Shown: positions 52,001-60,800 of the stretch, piece after piece
Position numbering within the stretch: position 1 is the first letter of the stretch
How the letters are laid out: every line of letters starts with the position of its first letter
DNA from: an uncultured bacterium
Lineage (GTDB): Bacteria > Bacteroidota > Ignavibacteria > Kapaibacteriales > UBA4661
Assembly: GCA_937899715.1 (NCBI GenBank)
Contig: CALCNX010000071.1
Location: 1 to 64,000 of the forward strand
Direction: 5' to 3'
DNA: 64,000 nucleotides
Notes under the pieces: model-generated
The model's database searches: none
Seen by the model: the letters and a program-made list of their open reading frames with translations, nothing else
What the model was told of the DNA's origin: nothing
Program-made: the position numbers and the translations under genes

Positions 52001-54668
52001 GACCGGCGGTGAAAGTGACGGTTGCATTTCTTGTAGCGGTTGTTGTGTTCGGTTGAATATAAAGTTTCGAGGAACCATTGAGAGCGCCATATATTGGAGT
52101 GGCTGTTACCCATGGTTGATTACTTGAGAACGACCAACCTGTATTTGAGGTCAGATTTACCGTGTAACCAAGAGGATAACCCGTGCTGTCGGCAGTAATT
52201 TGAGAAACATCTGCATTTAACTTTGGTGACAGGGCGGGCTGAGTAATAGTAATCGTCTTGCTGATTCCATTGCTGCTAAAGGTAATAACGGATGTCTGTG
52301 GTAGAACCGTAAGGTTTTTGGGGACTTGAATTATTGCTGTCCCGTTACCATTGCCGCTTGTAGGTGAAACGGTCGAAAAACCGGGAATATTCGATGATGC
52401 TGTCCATTGATAGTTCGATGAAACATTAACCGTGTAAAAGGTGGTGCTATCTGCCGGAGCTGAAATTGTTGTGACATCAATATTGAGAGTTGCTGCCGGA
52501 GTGGTAAAGGCAACATAATCAGATTGAGCGCTGCTAACGGGACCACCACCCATATTGCTTGCGAACACTCTTGCATAATATGTTGTTGAGGGTGCTAGTG
52601 TTGCTGTAAACACCTGACTTGTAGCGGTCGTCGTGCTATTGACAGATTTGAAAATTTGTGCATTATTCGGGGTTCGTGAAATATCAATTCCTACAAATTG
52701 TGCCCCAATGATAGGCTGCCAATTTACCGTTGCACCTGACGATGAAACATTGGTAATAGAGCTAACAATAGGCTTGCTGGGCGGCAGAGTAATACCATTC
52801 ATGCTGGGTGCAGTACTAATAGAACCATTGGGCATGACCGCATTGACGATATAATTATATTGTAATCTGGGCTGTAAATTACTCCAGGTAAAGTTTGTCG
52901 CTGTGGTGTTTGCCGTTGTCGGTGTGGGCTGTGGTCCGGGTATGGGAGCTACATAGATTTGAACATTGTAACTCACTGCACCGGGAACAGGTGTCCAGTT
53001 GGCAGTAAAGCCTGTGCCTGAATTGAGGTTCGACACCGGAAGCCATGTCGGTCCCTGTGCGCGTGTTGTTCCTTGTGTTGTGCTTGAATATGCTCCCGCT
53101 TCAGACGTAAAGTTGATACCGCGCAACCGTGCATAGTAGGTTGTATAGGCGCGTAAACCCGATACCGATTGAAGCTGGACAGGTTGCCCTGTGGTAGGAA
53201 TGGTAACTGTTTTAAGGCTTTGTGTAAAGCCCGCATCCAAAGCAAGCTGTAACTCATATTTTGATGCCCCAACTACATTATTCCACTGGGCATATATTAC
53301 CGAGGTGTCACTACCATTCGCCAAGAAAAGCTTCAATCCTGTTGGCGGCGGTAAAATTATATTGGCATCAAAAGCCTTAAATATGAGAGATGCTTGATCT
53401 ACCTCGTTTTCTAAATTAGAGTTAATGATTAATGCGCACTGAACATCATTTGCAAAAGCAATGGCTTCGCTTCTTACAGCACCTTCTCCTGACCACCATT
53501 GAGGAGATGTTCCGAACCACGTTATTCCGCCATTTTTCTTGTAATACCGAACCCCTTTACTTGTAAGCCCTGTCACATCATAGCCTAAAAGATTTTGTTG
53601 CATTGTTGTTGCAAGAGATGCGGGAACAATTGAGCTTCCAAAATTTAGTTCTCTCAGAAATTTATTTATTTCCGCAGAACTCATCTTGAAACCGCCACCG
53701 CCACTTATTTTCGTCAAGTTGCCCCAGTCTGTTGATATATAAGCGTATGTAGATGGATAGTGGTAAGATTTGGCGGGATAAGGTGATGGCGGAATACAAG
53801 TAATATTCGATAATCCCGCGGGTGTAAAAATATTATTCTGCATATGTTGAATAAAATCTGCCCCATAATTGGGCGAGTTATTATTCTGATAGAGCAGAGG
53901 GTTTTCTATGCGCGGAATAAGGATTCTGAATAAACAAAAATTAGCATTGTGATAACTATTGACATTCATATCCGAAAGCAAAACACCATTGGCAATTAAA
54001 GCTTGTAGTCCCGGATCATCCAGCTCACCGCTGCCGCGAATACCACTTTTATGATTGAGCAGTTGCCGAAACGTAATGAGCTTTGTATTGGTTCCCAGCA
54101 CCCAAGTAGGCGGTAAATAGGGATAAATATAACTATCAAGGCTAATATTTTTTGCGGTCAATAATTTAACCGCAGCCGTTCCGGTCATAAGTTTACTGAC
54201 GCTGGCAATATCAATGCGCTCGTTTGCGGACATTGCTCGTGAAGGCGGGTCTTGTGAACGCCGAGCCTCGCCCCATGCACGTGAGACGACACTCGTATAA
54301 TTCTTGTAAGAAATAGTGAACTGATAACCAATACATTTATTTTTAAGTTGAGCCTCAAGGCTATCAGCAAATCCCTGAATAAATGGATAATATGTAGCAT
54401 CATTGAGTGCGCCTACTTGAGCCTTAAGCGGCAAAGCCAATAAACAGAAAATAAAAATCGCAATATGGTTAACAAAGAACCATACTGAGCGGGGTCGAAA
54501 AAAATTCGCCACAGTAAAGAAGAAGCCTACGAGAACAGCTCGGAGTGTCGGAATCGATTCTATCAATATCTTCTTCTGAAGGTGCGAATCCTTCTGCTCC
54601 GAGTTGGTGAGGTTTGTCCCAAACAGATGTGTTTGTGGACGAGAAAGTAGAGATATAGTGCGTCGCAT
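49074..54668 (-). CDS. Giant T9SS surface protein: serine hydrolase + BACON + FN3 repeats
   Basis: 1864 aa. A 45-75-residue N-terminal extension precedes a hydrophobic signal-like stretch (FFVNHIAIFIFCLLALPLKAQ). An in-frame GTG near residue 53 could start a shorter signal peptide, but the ATG at 54668 has an AAAGGAG site and the same ATGCGAC start as the other giant. About residues 75-430 resemble class C beta-lactamase/D-Ala carboxypeptidases: ASVSKLMTG (SxxK) and SYHNANF (YxN). Then FN3-like repeats, three BACON-like modules (about 730-1010, each ending KTITITQ or similar), roughly nine FN3 modules, and a type A T9SS domain (VRLFPNPGRRGETHS to VMLRD). I infer a surface-anchored hydrolase on a long repeat stalk. 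Confidence 0.88.
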   Translation of the reverse strand: MRRTISLLSRPQTHLFGTNLTNSEQKDSHLQKKILIESIPTLRAVLVGFFFTVANFFRPRSVWFFVNHIAIFIFCLLALPLKAQVGALNDATYYPFIQGFADSLEAQLKNKCIGYQFTISYKNYTSVVSRAWGEARRSQDPPSRAMSANERIDIASVSKLMTGTAAVKLLTAKNISLDSYIYPYLPPTWVLGTNTKLITFRQLLNHKSGIRGSGELDDPGLQALIANGVLLSDMNVNSYHNANFCLFRILIPRIENPLLYQNNNSPNYGADFIQHMQNNIFTPAGLSNITCIPPSPYPAKSYHYPSTYAYISTDWGNLTKISGGGGFKMSSAEINKFLRELNFGSSIVPASLATTMQQNLLGYDVTGLTSKGVRYYKKNGGITWFGTSPQWWSGEGAVRSEAIAFANDVQCALIINSNLENEVDQASLIFKAFDANIILPPPTGLKLFLANGSDTSVIYAQWNNVVGASKYELQLALDAGFTQSLKTVTIPTTGQPVQLQSVSGLRAYTTYYARLRGINFTSEAGAYSSTTQGTTRAQGPTWLPVSNLNSGTGFTANWTPVPGAVSYNVQIYVAPIPGPQPTPTTANTTATNFTWSNLQPRLQYNYIVNAVMPNGSISTAPSMNGITLPPSKPIVSSITNVSSSGATVNWQPIIGAQFVGIDISRTPNNAQIFKSVNSTTTATSQVFTATLAPSTTYYARVFASNMGGGPVSSAQSDYVAFTTPAATLNIDVTTISAPADSTTFYTVNVSSNYQWTASSNIPGFSTVSPTSGNGNGTAIIQVPKNLTVLPQTSVITFSSNGISKTITITQPALSPKLNADVSQITADSTGYPLGYTVNLTSNTGWSFSSNQPWVTATPIYGALNGSSKLYIQPNTTTATRNATVTFTAGPLGNQVVKTITITQSGKVPVAPAALNVNTTQLAVGGTSGSYTVNITSNIAWTATSNQPWAVISPTAGNGTMAATIQLPSNANVIVPASRTAIITFTGGGITKTITVTQEALQPVLPAAPQNLVATAAHQQSLTVQWQPVSGASAYDIQYATNMNFTENIGSVFANNPTVLASANPTWSLPAKPGTTYFVRMRTVGANGVRSEFSNVDTVSTPPNLPLFGAANNILQDQFRVNWTVAEGATSYTLQVSTNATFSAQSIIKTFTNIAGVNWFVVTNQLLGTNLKAGATYYYRMNAISSAGVISAYNYPASVLIPSSALTAPTGVSVNNVSKTNFTATWQTVPSASGYEVQVSTNLNFAVGNTSFIVQGGNTLSIPLSGFLPSTTRYIRVRSLDANNNSSAYSSGIMVTTLPPSPAVPLAATNIGTTSFTANWQNSSDGGTTTLEIIFDSGVRWQYQPTGTSMTITNLQAGSIIFYRVRANGGGAITTPFSTQQIKVELQTNQAGIATPTAYIPTNVGTTNAIARWSLVSGATGYELQVASDVAFKNVLQTYPLGQAQNIPQLTLSNLSPGKTVFYRVRALGPNNTTSPYSNLATVLTMPETPVIAPATNLQPINFTANWQSTLGAKGYNVQAATDINFTNGVINASVLSPTTNCTFTVPAGKTYYFRVRAYGESVSGLWSNFQTATLPTGQVSGLVAFDAINPSSTSFTAEWQAINGAASYTVQVATDRNFNSIVRTFNNVITTSIVVNGLQAGWTYFYRVTANATAKSVLLQSDAPSNIVEVALPADVPTALQATNISSLGFTMNWEQLSDESAYIVQIASDAAFTQIINAFGAQAQTTSLDAQLPMEGTVYYRVIAVGNSGTASNPSNVIAVTQAATSVRLLQNTILSNVRLFPNPGRRGETHSLEFTTTQGGEVTISVVDVLGREIAMLEQGTFAAGQHTALWMPPVTIAQGVYWLHLKINGQQMGSIMVMLRD

Positions 54669-54733
54669 AGCATACGCTCCTTTAAGAAAAGTATGGAAAA
54701 ATGGGTTTTACCTCATCCCGGCGTGAACACAAT

Positions 54734-54768
54734 GTTTCCTAAAAGTTTTGCCGACTGCCTAGAAAAAC
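54734..54768 (-). promoter_or_regulatory. Leader hairpin with GGCAGTCGGCA loop, upstream of giant 1
   Basis: On the minus strand a 6-bp stem (GTTTTT/GGAAAC, two G-T pairs) closes a 23-nt loop containing GGCAGTCGGCAAAACTTTT. It lies 65 bp before the ATG; the second giant has the same motif 63 bp before its ATG. A GAGGTAAAACCCATTTTTC box (54697-54714) and the ribosome site follow. Confidence 0.6.
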
Positions 54769-54873
54769 ATTAACCGGAACGATACCACAAAACAAGTGTT
54801 TTTGTGATGTGCTTGTCCTATTCCAGTTGTTTTATCTTTTTCCAACAACCAAAGAAATAGTACAATCACAGGA

Positions 54874-54965
54874 CAAAAATAGATGTTCCCACACTTAGAT
54901 TTATGTACCTCGAAGTAAGTATCTTCTATCCTAAAAGGTCATTTTGATATATACCCAAAAGTCAT
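54874..54965 (-). promoter_or_regulatory. Promoter region of giant 1 with three direct repeats
   Basis: -7 box TATTTTTG (54881 to 54874, minus strand). Reading upstream, CCTCGAAGTAAGT (54908), CCTAAAAGGTCAT (54930) and CCCAAAAGTCAT (54954) form three repeats about 22-24 bp apart, the first 27 bp before the -7 box. The second giant has the same layout. No -33 TTG is present; the proximal repeat sits there, as with activator-dependent promoters. Confidence 0.5.
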
Positions 54966-54994
54966 ATACAGATAGCCGAGATTGCGCTATATCG

Positions 54995-55203
54995 GCTATA
55001 AAGTAATAGAGCAAACGTAGATTATAGGGAATCTGCGTTTGCTCTATTAAATGAGAATTCCTAATAACCAATAGCGAGGAATTCTGTATTTTTGTACCAG
55101 ACATTCCTTTCTGAAATAAAGAAATGTGGTTTATCGCCGCAGCTTTGCTTTCCGTTTGCCGACTGCCAGCAAGGCTGTGGTTTTTATTGGTTTTGTCGTG
55201 AAA
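54995..55203 (-). ncRNA. Candidate short transcript A with GGCAGTCGGCA hairpin and own terminator
   Basis: Predicted RNA of about 200 nt on the minus strand, from the promoter at 55210-55280 to the 14-bp perfect hairpin at 55004-55049. A 9-bp stem (55141-55149 with 55168-55176, one C-A mismatch) closes an 18-nt loop holding GGCAGTCGGCAAAC. The box GATAAACCACATTTC follows, then AGAAAGGAATG, which could start a small ORF of 57 codons running into the terminator. It aligns by eye with 63485-63715 and with the 5' leaders of the giants. Downstream of the stem the T run is short (CTTTATAG), so termination may be partial. I see no convincing protein here. Confidence 0.5.
55004..55049 (-). terminator. 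Terminator-like hairpin of unit A
   Basis: TAATAGAGCAAACG paired perfectly with CGTTTGCTCTATTA over 14 bp. It separates the unit A transcript from the giant 1 promoter repeats. Confidence 0.6.
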
Positions 55204-55209
55204 TTTGCT

Positions 55210-55280
55210 CAAAAATATATGTTTATATTTTTTTGGACAAGAGACATCCGATGAACTGTCCCTTTTATCCGATGAACCGC
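55210..55280 (-). promoter_or_regulatory. Promoter of unit A with paired GTTCAT sites
   Basis: On the minus strand: GCGGTTCAT and ACAGTTCAT (9-mers at 55272-55280 and 55251-55259) 21 bp apart, then a 10-bp gap, TTG (55238-55240), 20 bp, TATTTTTG (55210-55217). The inner 9-mer fits the LytTR site [TA][AC][CA]GTTN[AG][TG]; the outer mismatches at positions 1 and 3. Same order and spacing at 63722-63792, with a diverged spacer. Confidence 0.6.
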
Positions 55281-55453
55281 CCAAACTTGGATTTTTTCTT
55301 GGCGATAAAGAAATTAAACGCCCAGAAATTGGGAATGTAGAACGTGGTTCGTTGAAGTGCTACACAACGAGTCATTCGTGTTTGTAGTGAACAGGCTTTG
55401 TACTTCTGTTCCGCCCAGCGCTGTAATAATGCCGCAGAGAAGGTTGTTGCTTG
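55281..55453. other. Intergenic stretch with no assigned feature
   Basis: Between the unit A promoter and the terminator at 55454. It continues the homology with 63793-63810 (ATTTTTTCT) and holds a weak CCCAGAAATTGGG palindrome at 55321. I see no gene. Confidence 0.5.
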
Positions 55454-55500
55454 AGAAAAAATAAAAGCCCTTCCGCGCTTGATTGCGCAAAGGGGCTTTG
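55454..55500 (-). terminator. Rho-independent terminator after the 719-aa protein gene
   Basis: Stem AAAGCCCCTTT/GCGC with GCGC/AAGGGCTTT followed on the minus strand by TTTTATTTTTT. Confidence 0.8.
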
Positions 55501-55567
55501 GGAATACTATAATTGTGTCGTGCTTACCTGAGAGAACAACGCAAAAAATGGTTGTACGAGCACGTAC

Positions 55568-57727
55568 CTACTGGCGAATAATCACTGGTGCAGTGCTGAT
55601 GTAAGTTCCGTCCACATCAATCGAAACAAAATATGCTCCTTGTGCCATTCGGTGCGGTAGGGCGATATTTATTTTGTTTTCACCACTCGCCATCGTGCCT
55701 TGTGGAAATAGTGCTACCATTCGCCCAAGTGCATCAAGGATGCGCACTGTTACTGAACCTGTTTTGGTCTGGTTGAATGCCAGTTGTACCTGTTCTCCAG
55801 CGTGGCAAGGGTTGGGGCTAATGGAAAATGACGTGGACAACTGCTTTGAAGGGGAATTTGCAGCGCGAACAGAAGTCAAAGGAGAATTTAACAATGCACG
55901 AAATAAGCCCGTTTTGGTTCCCGCAACGAGACTGCCATCTACTGTGCCGAAAGCCTGAATGTTCTCCAATCGCCCAACGTCTTGCCAGTCATCGCCGACA
56001 ACACGGAAGATATTGCCCGCACGGGTTGCTGCAAACGTTGATGATTCTGAGCCGCGAACAGTTGTGACCATCTTGCTTGCAGGGATGTTATTCGTTTGCT
56101 GCCATTGTGCCGCGCTGCCCGCACTACGGTAACTTGCCGAAAAGCCGAGAGATGCTTGCTCCACGCCCACATAGAGTATTCCGTCAATGATTCCGATGCC
56201 TTGTATGCCGAATGATTGCGGCAGCGCAATCAGCCCTGCATTGAAGTCCTGCCATGTTGAGCCGAAATCTGTGGAGCGCATCACACCTTTCCCGTTCGTG
56301 GCAACAAAAAGCGAGCCTCCAAGCATAGTCGCCCCTACGATCGTTCCCGCTTGGGAAAGTGTCTGCTGCCATGTCATGCCGACATCACGGGAGATGAAAA
56401 CGTCACCCGTCGAAACACCCACAAGCAGCGTCGCACCCGCAGTGAGCAGAACATCAATGCTGCCGGAGATAGTGGGGCTGATAGCTTGCCACGTGGAAGA
56501 GTTATCCGTCAGAAGGTATAAACGACCCGTAGAAGTACCTGCCAGCGCTCCTGCAATCGGAGATTGCAACAAGGACATATACGTTAAGGAAACAACGGCT
56601 TGGTTGGACGGTAGCCCGTCAGATACACTCTGCCACGATGCGCTGTTGTCGGACGACAAATATACTTTTCCGTTCTGTGCGGCGAGATATGCCTTCATTC
56701 CTGACGCTACAAACGACGCGATGCCTACGTTTCTTGGTAAGCCCGTATTGCGCTCTTGCCATTCTGTTGTGCCTGAGGCTGCTCGAAAAACTCCCGTGAA
56801 AGGAACAGCACAAGCGGAAGTGCTGGCATTTGCCGCAAGCACAGTTCCTGCCGGAATATCTCGGAGCGATGTTCTTGTCCATGCCCCATTGGTGTACAGA
56901 TAAACGTCCAAACCGCTACCGCTACTCACCTGCGCAAGAAGCACTGTGCCGGATGCCGTGAGCGAGCGCACCTGTGCATCCGCAGGAAGCCCTGTTGCGA
57001 TTTTTTCCCATGAACTGCCGTTGCTTTGGGAGCGAAAGACAGTGCCGTTACTGAGTGCCACGAGGTTGTTTGATAACACCGTGAGCGCTGTAATGCTTGC
57101 ATCCGAAGGAAGACCGCTTGGGGCAAGTTTTGTCCACGTTGGCGATGTGCCGTTTGGGAGCGTATAAATACCGTCACTTCCTGATGACACAAATAAGCCT
57201 GCGGGCGTTTCGACGAGGGTGGAGAGTATGGATTGCGAGGGCAGGGAAGCTATTTCCCACGTTGCGCCGAGGTCGGTGGAAGAGCCGAAGCCTTCTTCGG
57301 TGGAAATGTAGAGCGTACCACGTCGTTCGCCAATGCTTCGTATCGTCGTGCCAATCGTGCCGAAGGAAGTCATCGGACTCCATTGCTGTCCGTCGAAGCG
57401 ATAGACGAGCATTTGGAGAAAGTCTTTGTCATAGCCGATGGCGATTGCGCCGAATGACGTTGCCGTAAGCGATTGAAGACTGAAGTCTTCTTTCGCCAAA
57501 CTTTCCTGCCACGAAGCGCCGTTATCCGTCGAGCGATAAATACCGTAGCCGGAGACAGCAGCAAAAAAACTCGTCTCGTTCGCTGCTAATGCTTGTACAT
57601 TTGTTGGCAAGCCGTTATCAATGCGCTGAAAATTCAGTTGTTGCGCCTTTGCGGTGGTCGCTAGTCCAACGGTGCAAAAGCATAACATGAGAAAAAAGAT
57701 GTCAAGCGTTTTCATAGTGAAATTCAT
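55568..57727 (-). CDS. T9SS surface protein with BNR/sortilin-like propeller repeats
   Basis: 719 aa (ATG 57715 is another possible start). Signal peptide ends TTAKAQ. About 600 residues consist of beta-propeller blades marked by Asp-box motifs such as SSTDLGATWE, STDNGASWQE and STDFGSTWQD, as in Vps10/sortilin and YCF48-type propellers. The C-terminus (SISPNPCHAGEQVQLAF to APVIIRQ) is a T9SS type A sorting domain. No catalytic residues are evident. It lies 85 bp downstream of the larger sortilin-like gene on the same strand and is probably read from the same transcript in part. Confidence 0.88.
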   Translation of the reverse strand: MNFTMKTLDIFFLMLCFCTVGLATTAKAQQLNFQRIDNGLPTNVQALAANETSFFAAVSGYGIYRSTDNGASWQESLAKEDFSLQSLTATSFGAIAIGYDKDFLQMLVYRFDGQQWSPMTSFGTIGTTIRSIGERRGTLYISTEEGFGSSTDLGATWEIASLPSQSILSTLVETPAGLFVSSGSDGIYTLPNGTSPTWTKLAPSGLPSDASITALTVLSNNLVALSNGTVFRSQSNGSSWEKIATGLPADAQVRSLTASGTVLLAQVSSGSGLDVYLYTNGAWTRTSLRDIPAGTVLAANASTSACAVPFTGVFRAASGTTEWQERNTGLPRNVGIASFVASGMKAYLAAQNGKVYLSSDNSASWQSVSDGLPSNQAVVSLTYMSLLQSPIAGALAGTSTGRLYLLTDNSSTWQAISPTISGSIDVLLTAGATLLVGVSTGDVFISRDVGMTWQQTLSQAGTIVGATMLGGSLFVATNGKGVMRSTDFGSTWQDFNAGLIALPQSFGIQGIGIIDGILYVGVEQASLGFSASYRSAGSAAQWQQTNNIPASKMVTTVRGSESSTFAATRAGNIFRVVGDDWQDVGRLENIQAFGTVDGSLVAGTKTGLFRALLNSPLTSVRAANSPSKQLSTSFSISPNPCHAGEQVQLAFNQTKTGSVTVRILDALGRMVALFPQGTMASGENKINIALPHRMAQGAYFVSIDVDGTYISTAPVIIRQ

Positions 57728-57761
57728 ATTTGGGATAGAAAATGGAGTGTCGAGAAAGGTA

Positions 57762-57796
57762 ATAAGCCGTTTCCTCGCATTCGGAAAACGGCTTAT
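57762..57796 (-). terminator. Hairpin after giant 2, possibly a partial terminator
   Basis: ATAAGCCGTTTTCC paired with GGAAACGGCTTAT, without a good T run; read-through into the 719-aa gene is likely. Confidence 0.5.
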
Positions 57797-57812
57797 CTCT
57801 CAGGGGAATACC

Positions 57813-60800
57813 TTACTGTTTAATAAACTTCTCGGTGCGGCGAAGATTGAGTTTACCTGATTCCGAGCGGACTTCAACGAAATACGTACCCGGATGCAAG
57901 GCGTGAACGTCGAACTCTGTGTTCACGCTGCTGAGTGTGCCTGACAATGTGCGCTCTTGCAGAACAATTCCTCGCGCATCCATGAGGCGCACCGTAAGCG
58001 GTTCCTTTGCTTCAGCATTCTGCACGATTTCACTCTCGGCAATTTCTACCTCCACGCGCAGAATATCAGCGCTTGGATTAGGACTGGTCTTGAGCGTGAG
58101 CGCTAGCGCAGGAACGGTGAAGGAAACAACATTGGAATACGAACTTGTGCTTAATCCTACGGATGCTTTTACGCGGTAGTAATAGGTTGCTCCGGGAGTA
58201 AGAGGCGGGTTGGTAATGGTCATCGTATAATTCGTAGCAACAGGATTTCCAACACTTGTACCAAACGCTGCTCGCAGGGGTGAAAATGTAGAGTTTGCCG
58301 AAATTTCCCCATCGTAGCGCGTTGCACCGGGTACGCTTGTCCAGTTGAAGGTAAACGAAGACGCGGTGATATTTGTTACCGCAAGCGCTGTTGGTGCTAC
58401 GGGAGGAGTTGTATAGGACAACGTACTTGACCACGCTCCAAACGTGCCGTCCGCAGCAACGGCACGAACACGGTAGTAATAGGGCGTGTTGCTCGTCAGA
58501 CCTGTTGCCGTGAAGCTGGTTGTCGTCGTGTTTCCATTAATGACACCCTGCGTCAGTTGTGCGTCAAGAGCAACGGTTGCTTGATACGAAACAGCGCCAG
58601 CCACTGCCTGCCAGTTGATTTGGAAGGAGGTCGTACCGAGAACCGTTATGAACGTAATCGTTGGTGCGGCAAGTGCTGAGGTTACACCGGCTTGGATGAC
58701 GGTAACGGTCTTGGTAATACCGCCACCGACGAAGGTTACAACGGCGGTGCGCTGCAGAGTTGTCGTGTTGGTTTGTACTTGAATTGTCACGTTTGCATCG
58801 CCAGTACCACTTGCGGGCGAGACTGTTACCCACGACTGATTGCTTGAAGCCGTCCACGCAACGTTGGCGGTAACAATGACTGGATATGCACCGTTCACAG
58901 CCGGCACGGCACCCGCATTGATTTGGAAGATGTTTGTGTTGAGCGTGTTTGTAACGGTTGTCCCTGCTTGAGTAATAGTAATCGTCTGTGTAATTCCTCC
59001 GCCGGAAATAGTGATGCTGGCTGTCCGTTGTGTTGTTGAAGCATTCGCAGCAACGGTGAGAGAGAATGTACCGTTATTTGTGCCGCTTGCGGGCGAGACT
59101 GTTGCCCATGCTTGATTGCTTGTTACTGTCCACGCAACGTTGGCGGTAACCGTTATTGGGAAATTAGTAATTCCTGCTGAGGATGGAGCAAAGGCAACCG
59201 GACTCACCGTGAGCGAGGCTACAGTGCCGGATTGCGATATGGCAATGGTTCTGGTGATGCCGCCGCCGGAAATGGTAATGATTGCAGTTCGTGCGCTCGT
59301 GGTCGTGTTGGTGCTAACGGTAAAGGTCATCGATCCGTTGCCGCTCCCGCTCGTTTGCTGAAGCGTAACCCACGATTGGTTGCTGCTTGCCGTCCAAGCG
59401 ACGTTGGCGGTGATGGTCGCAGTCGTTGTGATTTGCGATGCGCTTACAGAAAGCGTTTGAAGACTAACGGTGAGTGCGGCAGCCGCAGGTGGGGTAACAA
59501 CAATGACGTTAGAATTGGGGCTTGTCGAGCCGGCATTAACTGCGCGAACACGGTAATAGTACGGCTTCAATGCCCAGCCGAGTGCTGTGTAGGACAGTCC
59601 GGGTACCGACAGATTATTTGCCACAAGGAGAGTAAATGTGCTGTCTGTTGCAATATCAATTTGGTATCCCGTCGCACCAGCCACAGCAAGCCAATTTGCC
59701 GTGAAGTTCATCAGCCCTCCTGCGCCCGCAATGTTCGTGGCGGCAGTTGCAACCGGAGCTGCGAGTGTTGCTGTTCCTGCGCCTTGAGTGATGGTAACCG
59801 TTCTGGTGATGCCACCGCCCGAAATAGTAATGCTTGCGCTGCGCTGCGCGGTAGTGGGGTTGAGCGCCACGTTCAATGCTACCGTTCCGTTATTGCTGCC
59901 ACTTTGTGGGGTAACGCTCGCCCATGCTTGATTGCTGTTTGCTGTCCATGCCACATTACTCGTAATTGCAATGCTGATGTTACTTTGCCCCGCCGATGCA
60001 ATGGTCAGCGTTTGTGGGCTTACTGTGAGGAGCGGAATCGGTGTTGCGGTAAAGTTGATATTGCTTGCAATACCATACACAGTAGGCGAAACTGGGTTTT
60101 GAACGTTGGTTAAAGAAACCGTGCGGGTTGTCGGGGTAAAAGTATAGCCCGCTAAGGTTGGCGTAACGGTGTACGAACCGACATTGACTTTGTTAATTGT
60201 GTACACTCCTAGCGCATTGGTCAGAGCCGTTCCACCCGCTCCTGCGCTCACACTGACGTTAGCCAGTCCAATAGCGTTTAATGTGATTTTGCCTGTTATT
60301 TGCATTGGCGAGAGCGTGAAATCTTGTGTGCCGCTTTGTTGGGTGAGGTCTTTGAGAACGGTTTTGGTGGCAGTGTAATAGCCGTTTGGTAGTGTAACAC
60401 TCACGGAATACACATTTTTGGCAAGATTCGTAAAGCTGTATGCGCCACTAGCATCGGTAACAGCTTGCAAGCCGTTGCTGAGGCTAACGGTTACTCCTTG
60501 CAGAGGTATCGCGGGTGAGCTGTTATCACGCACAAAACCCGTTAGTGAAACGGTGCTCACAGGCGGTGCGCCCCCAAGAAACGTTGAGTAAACACCGGTG
60601 CCGTGTGTGGCGACGGCGACCATTCCGTCATTATCGCGCTTGGCTATGTGCATAATTGCTATGCCCGGCTGTACACCGTCTTCAAGCATCCACGTTGTAC
60701 TCATACCGTTCAGGGTGGTCGTCGAATACAGTCCTGCGCTTGTGCCGACAAAATAGGTTGTTTTTCCTTGATAATTTACAATCGCCGCCGATATACACGC

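Noticed and set aside
55141..55176. Cyclic-di-GMP (GEMM) riboswitch
   Set aside because: GGCAAAC and AAAGC resemble GEMM pieces, but the GAAA-loop stem and second helix are missing and the order is wrong.
54931..55284. 117-codon minus-strand open frame in the giant 1 upstream region
   Set aside because: Same reason; it crosses the unit A promoter, hairpin, terminator and the giant promoter repeats.
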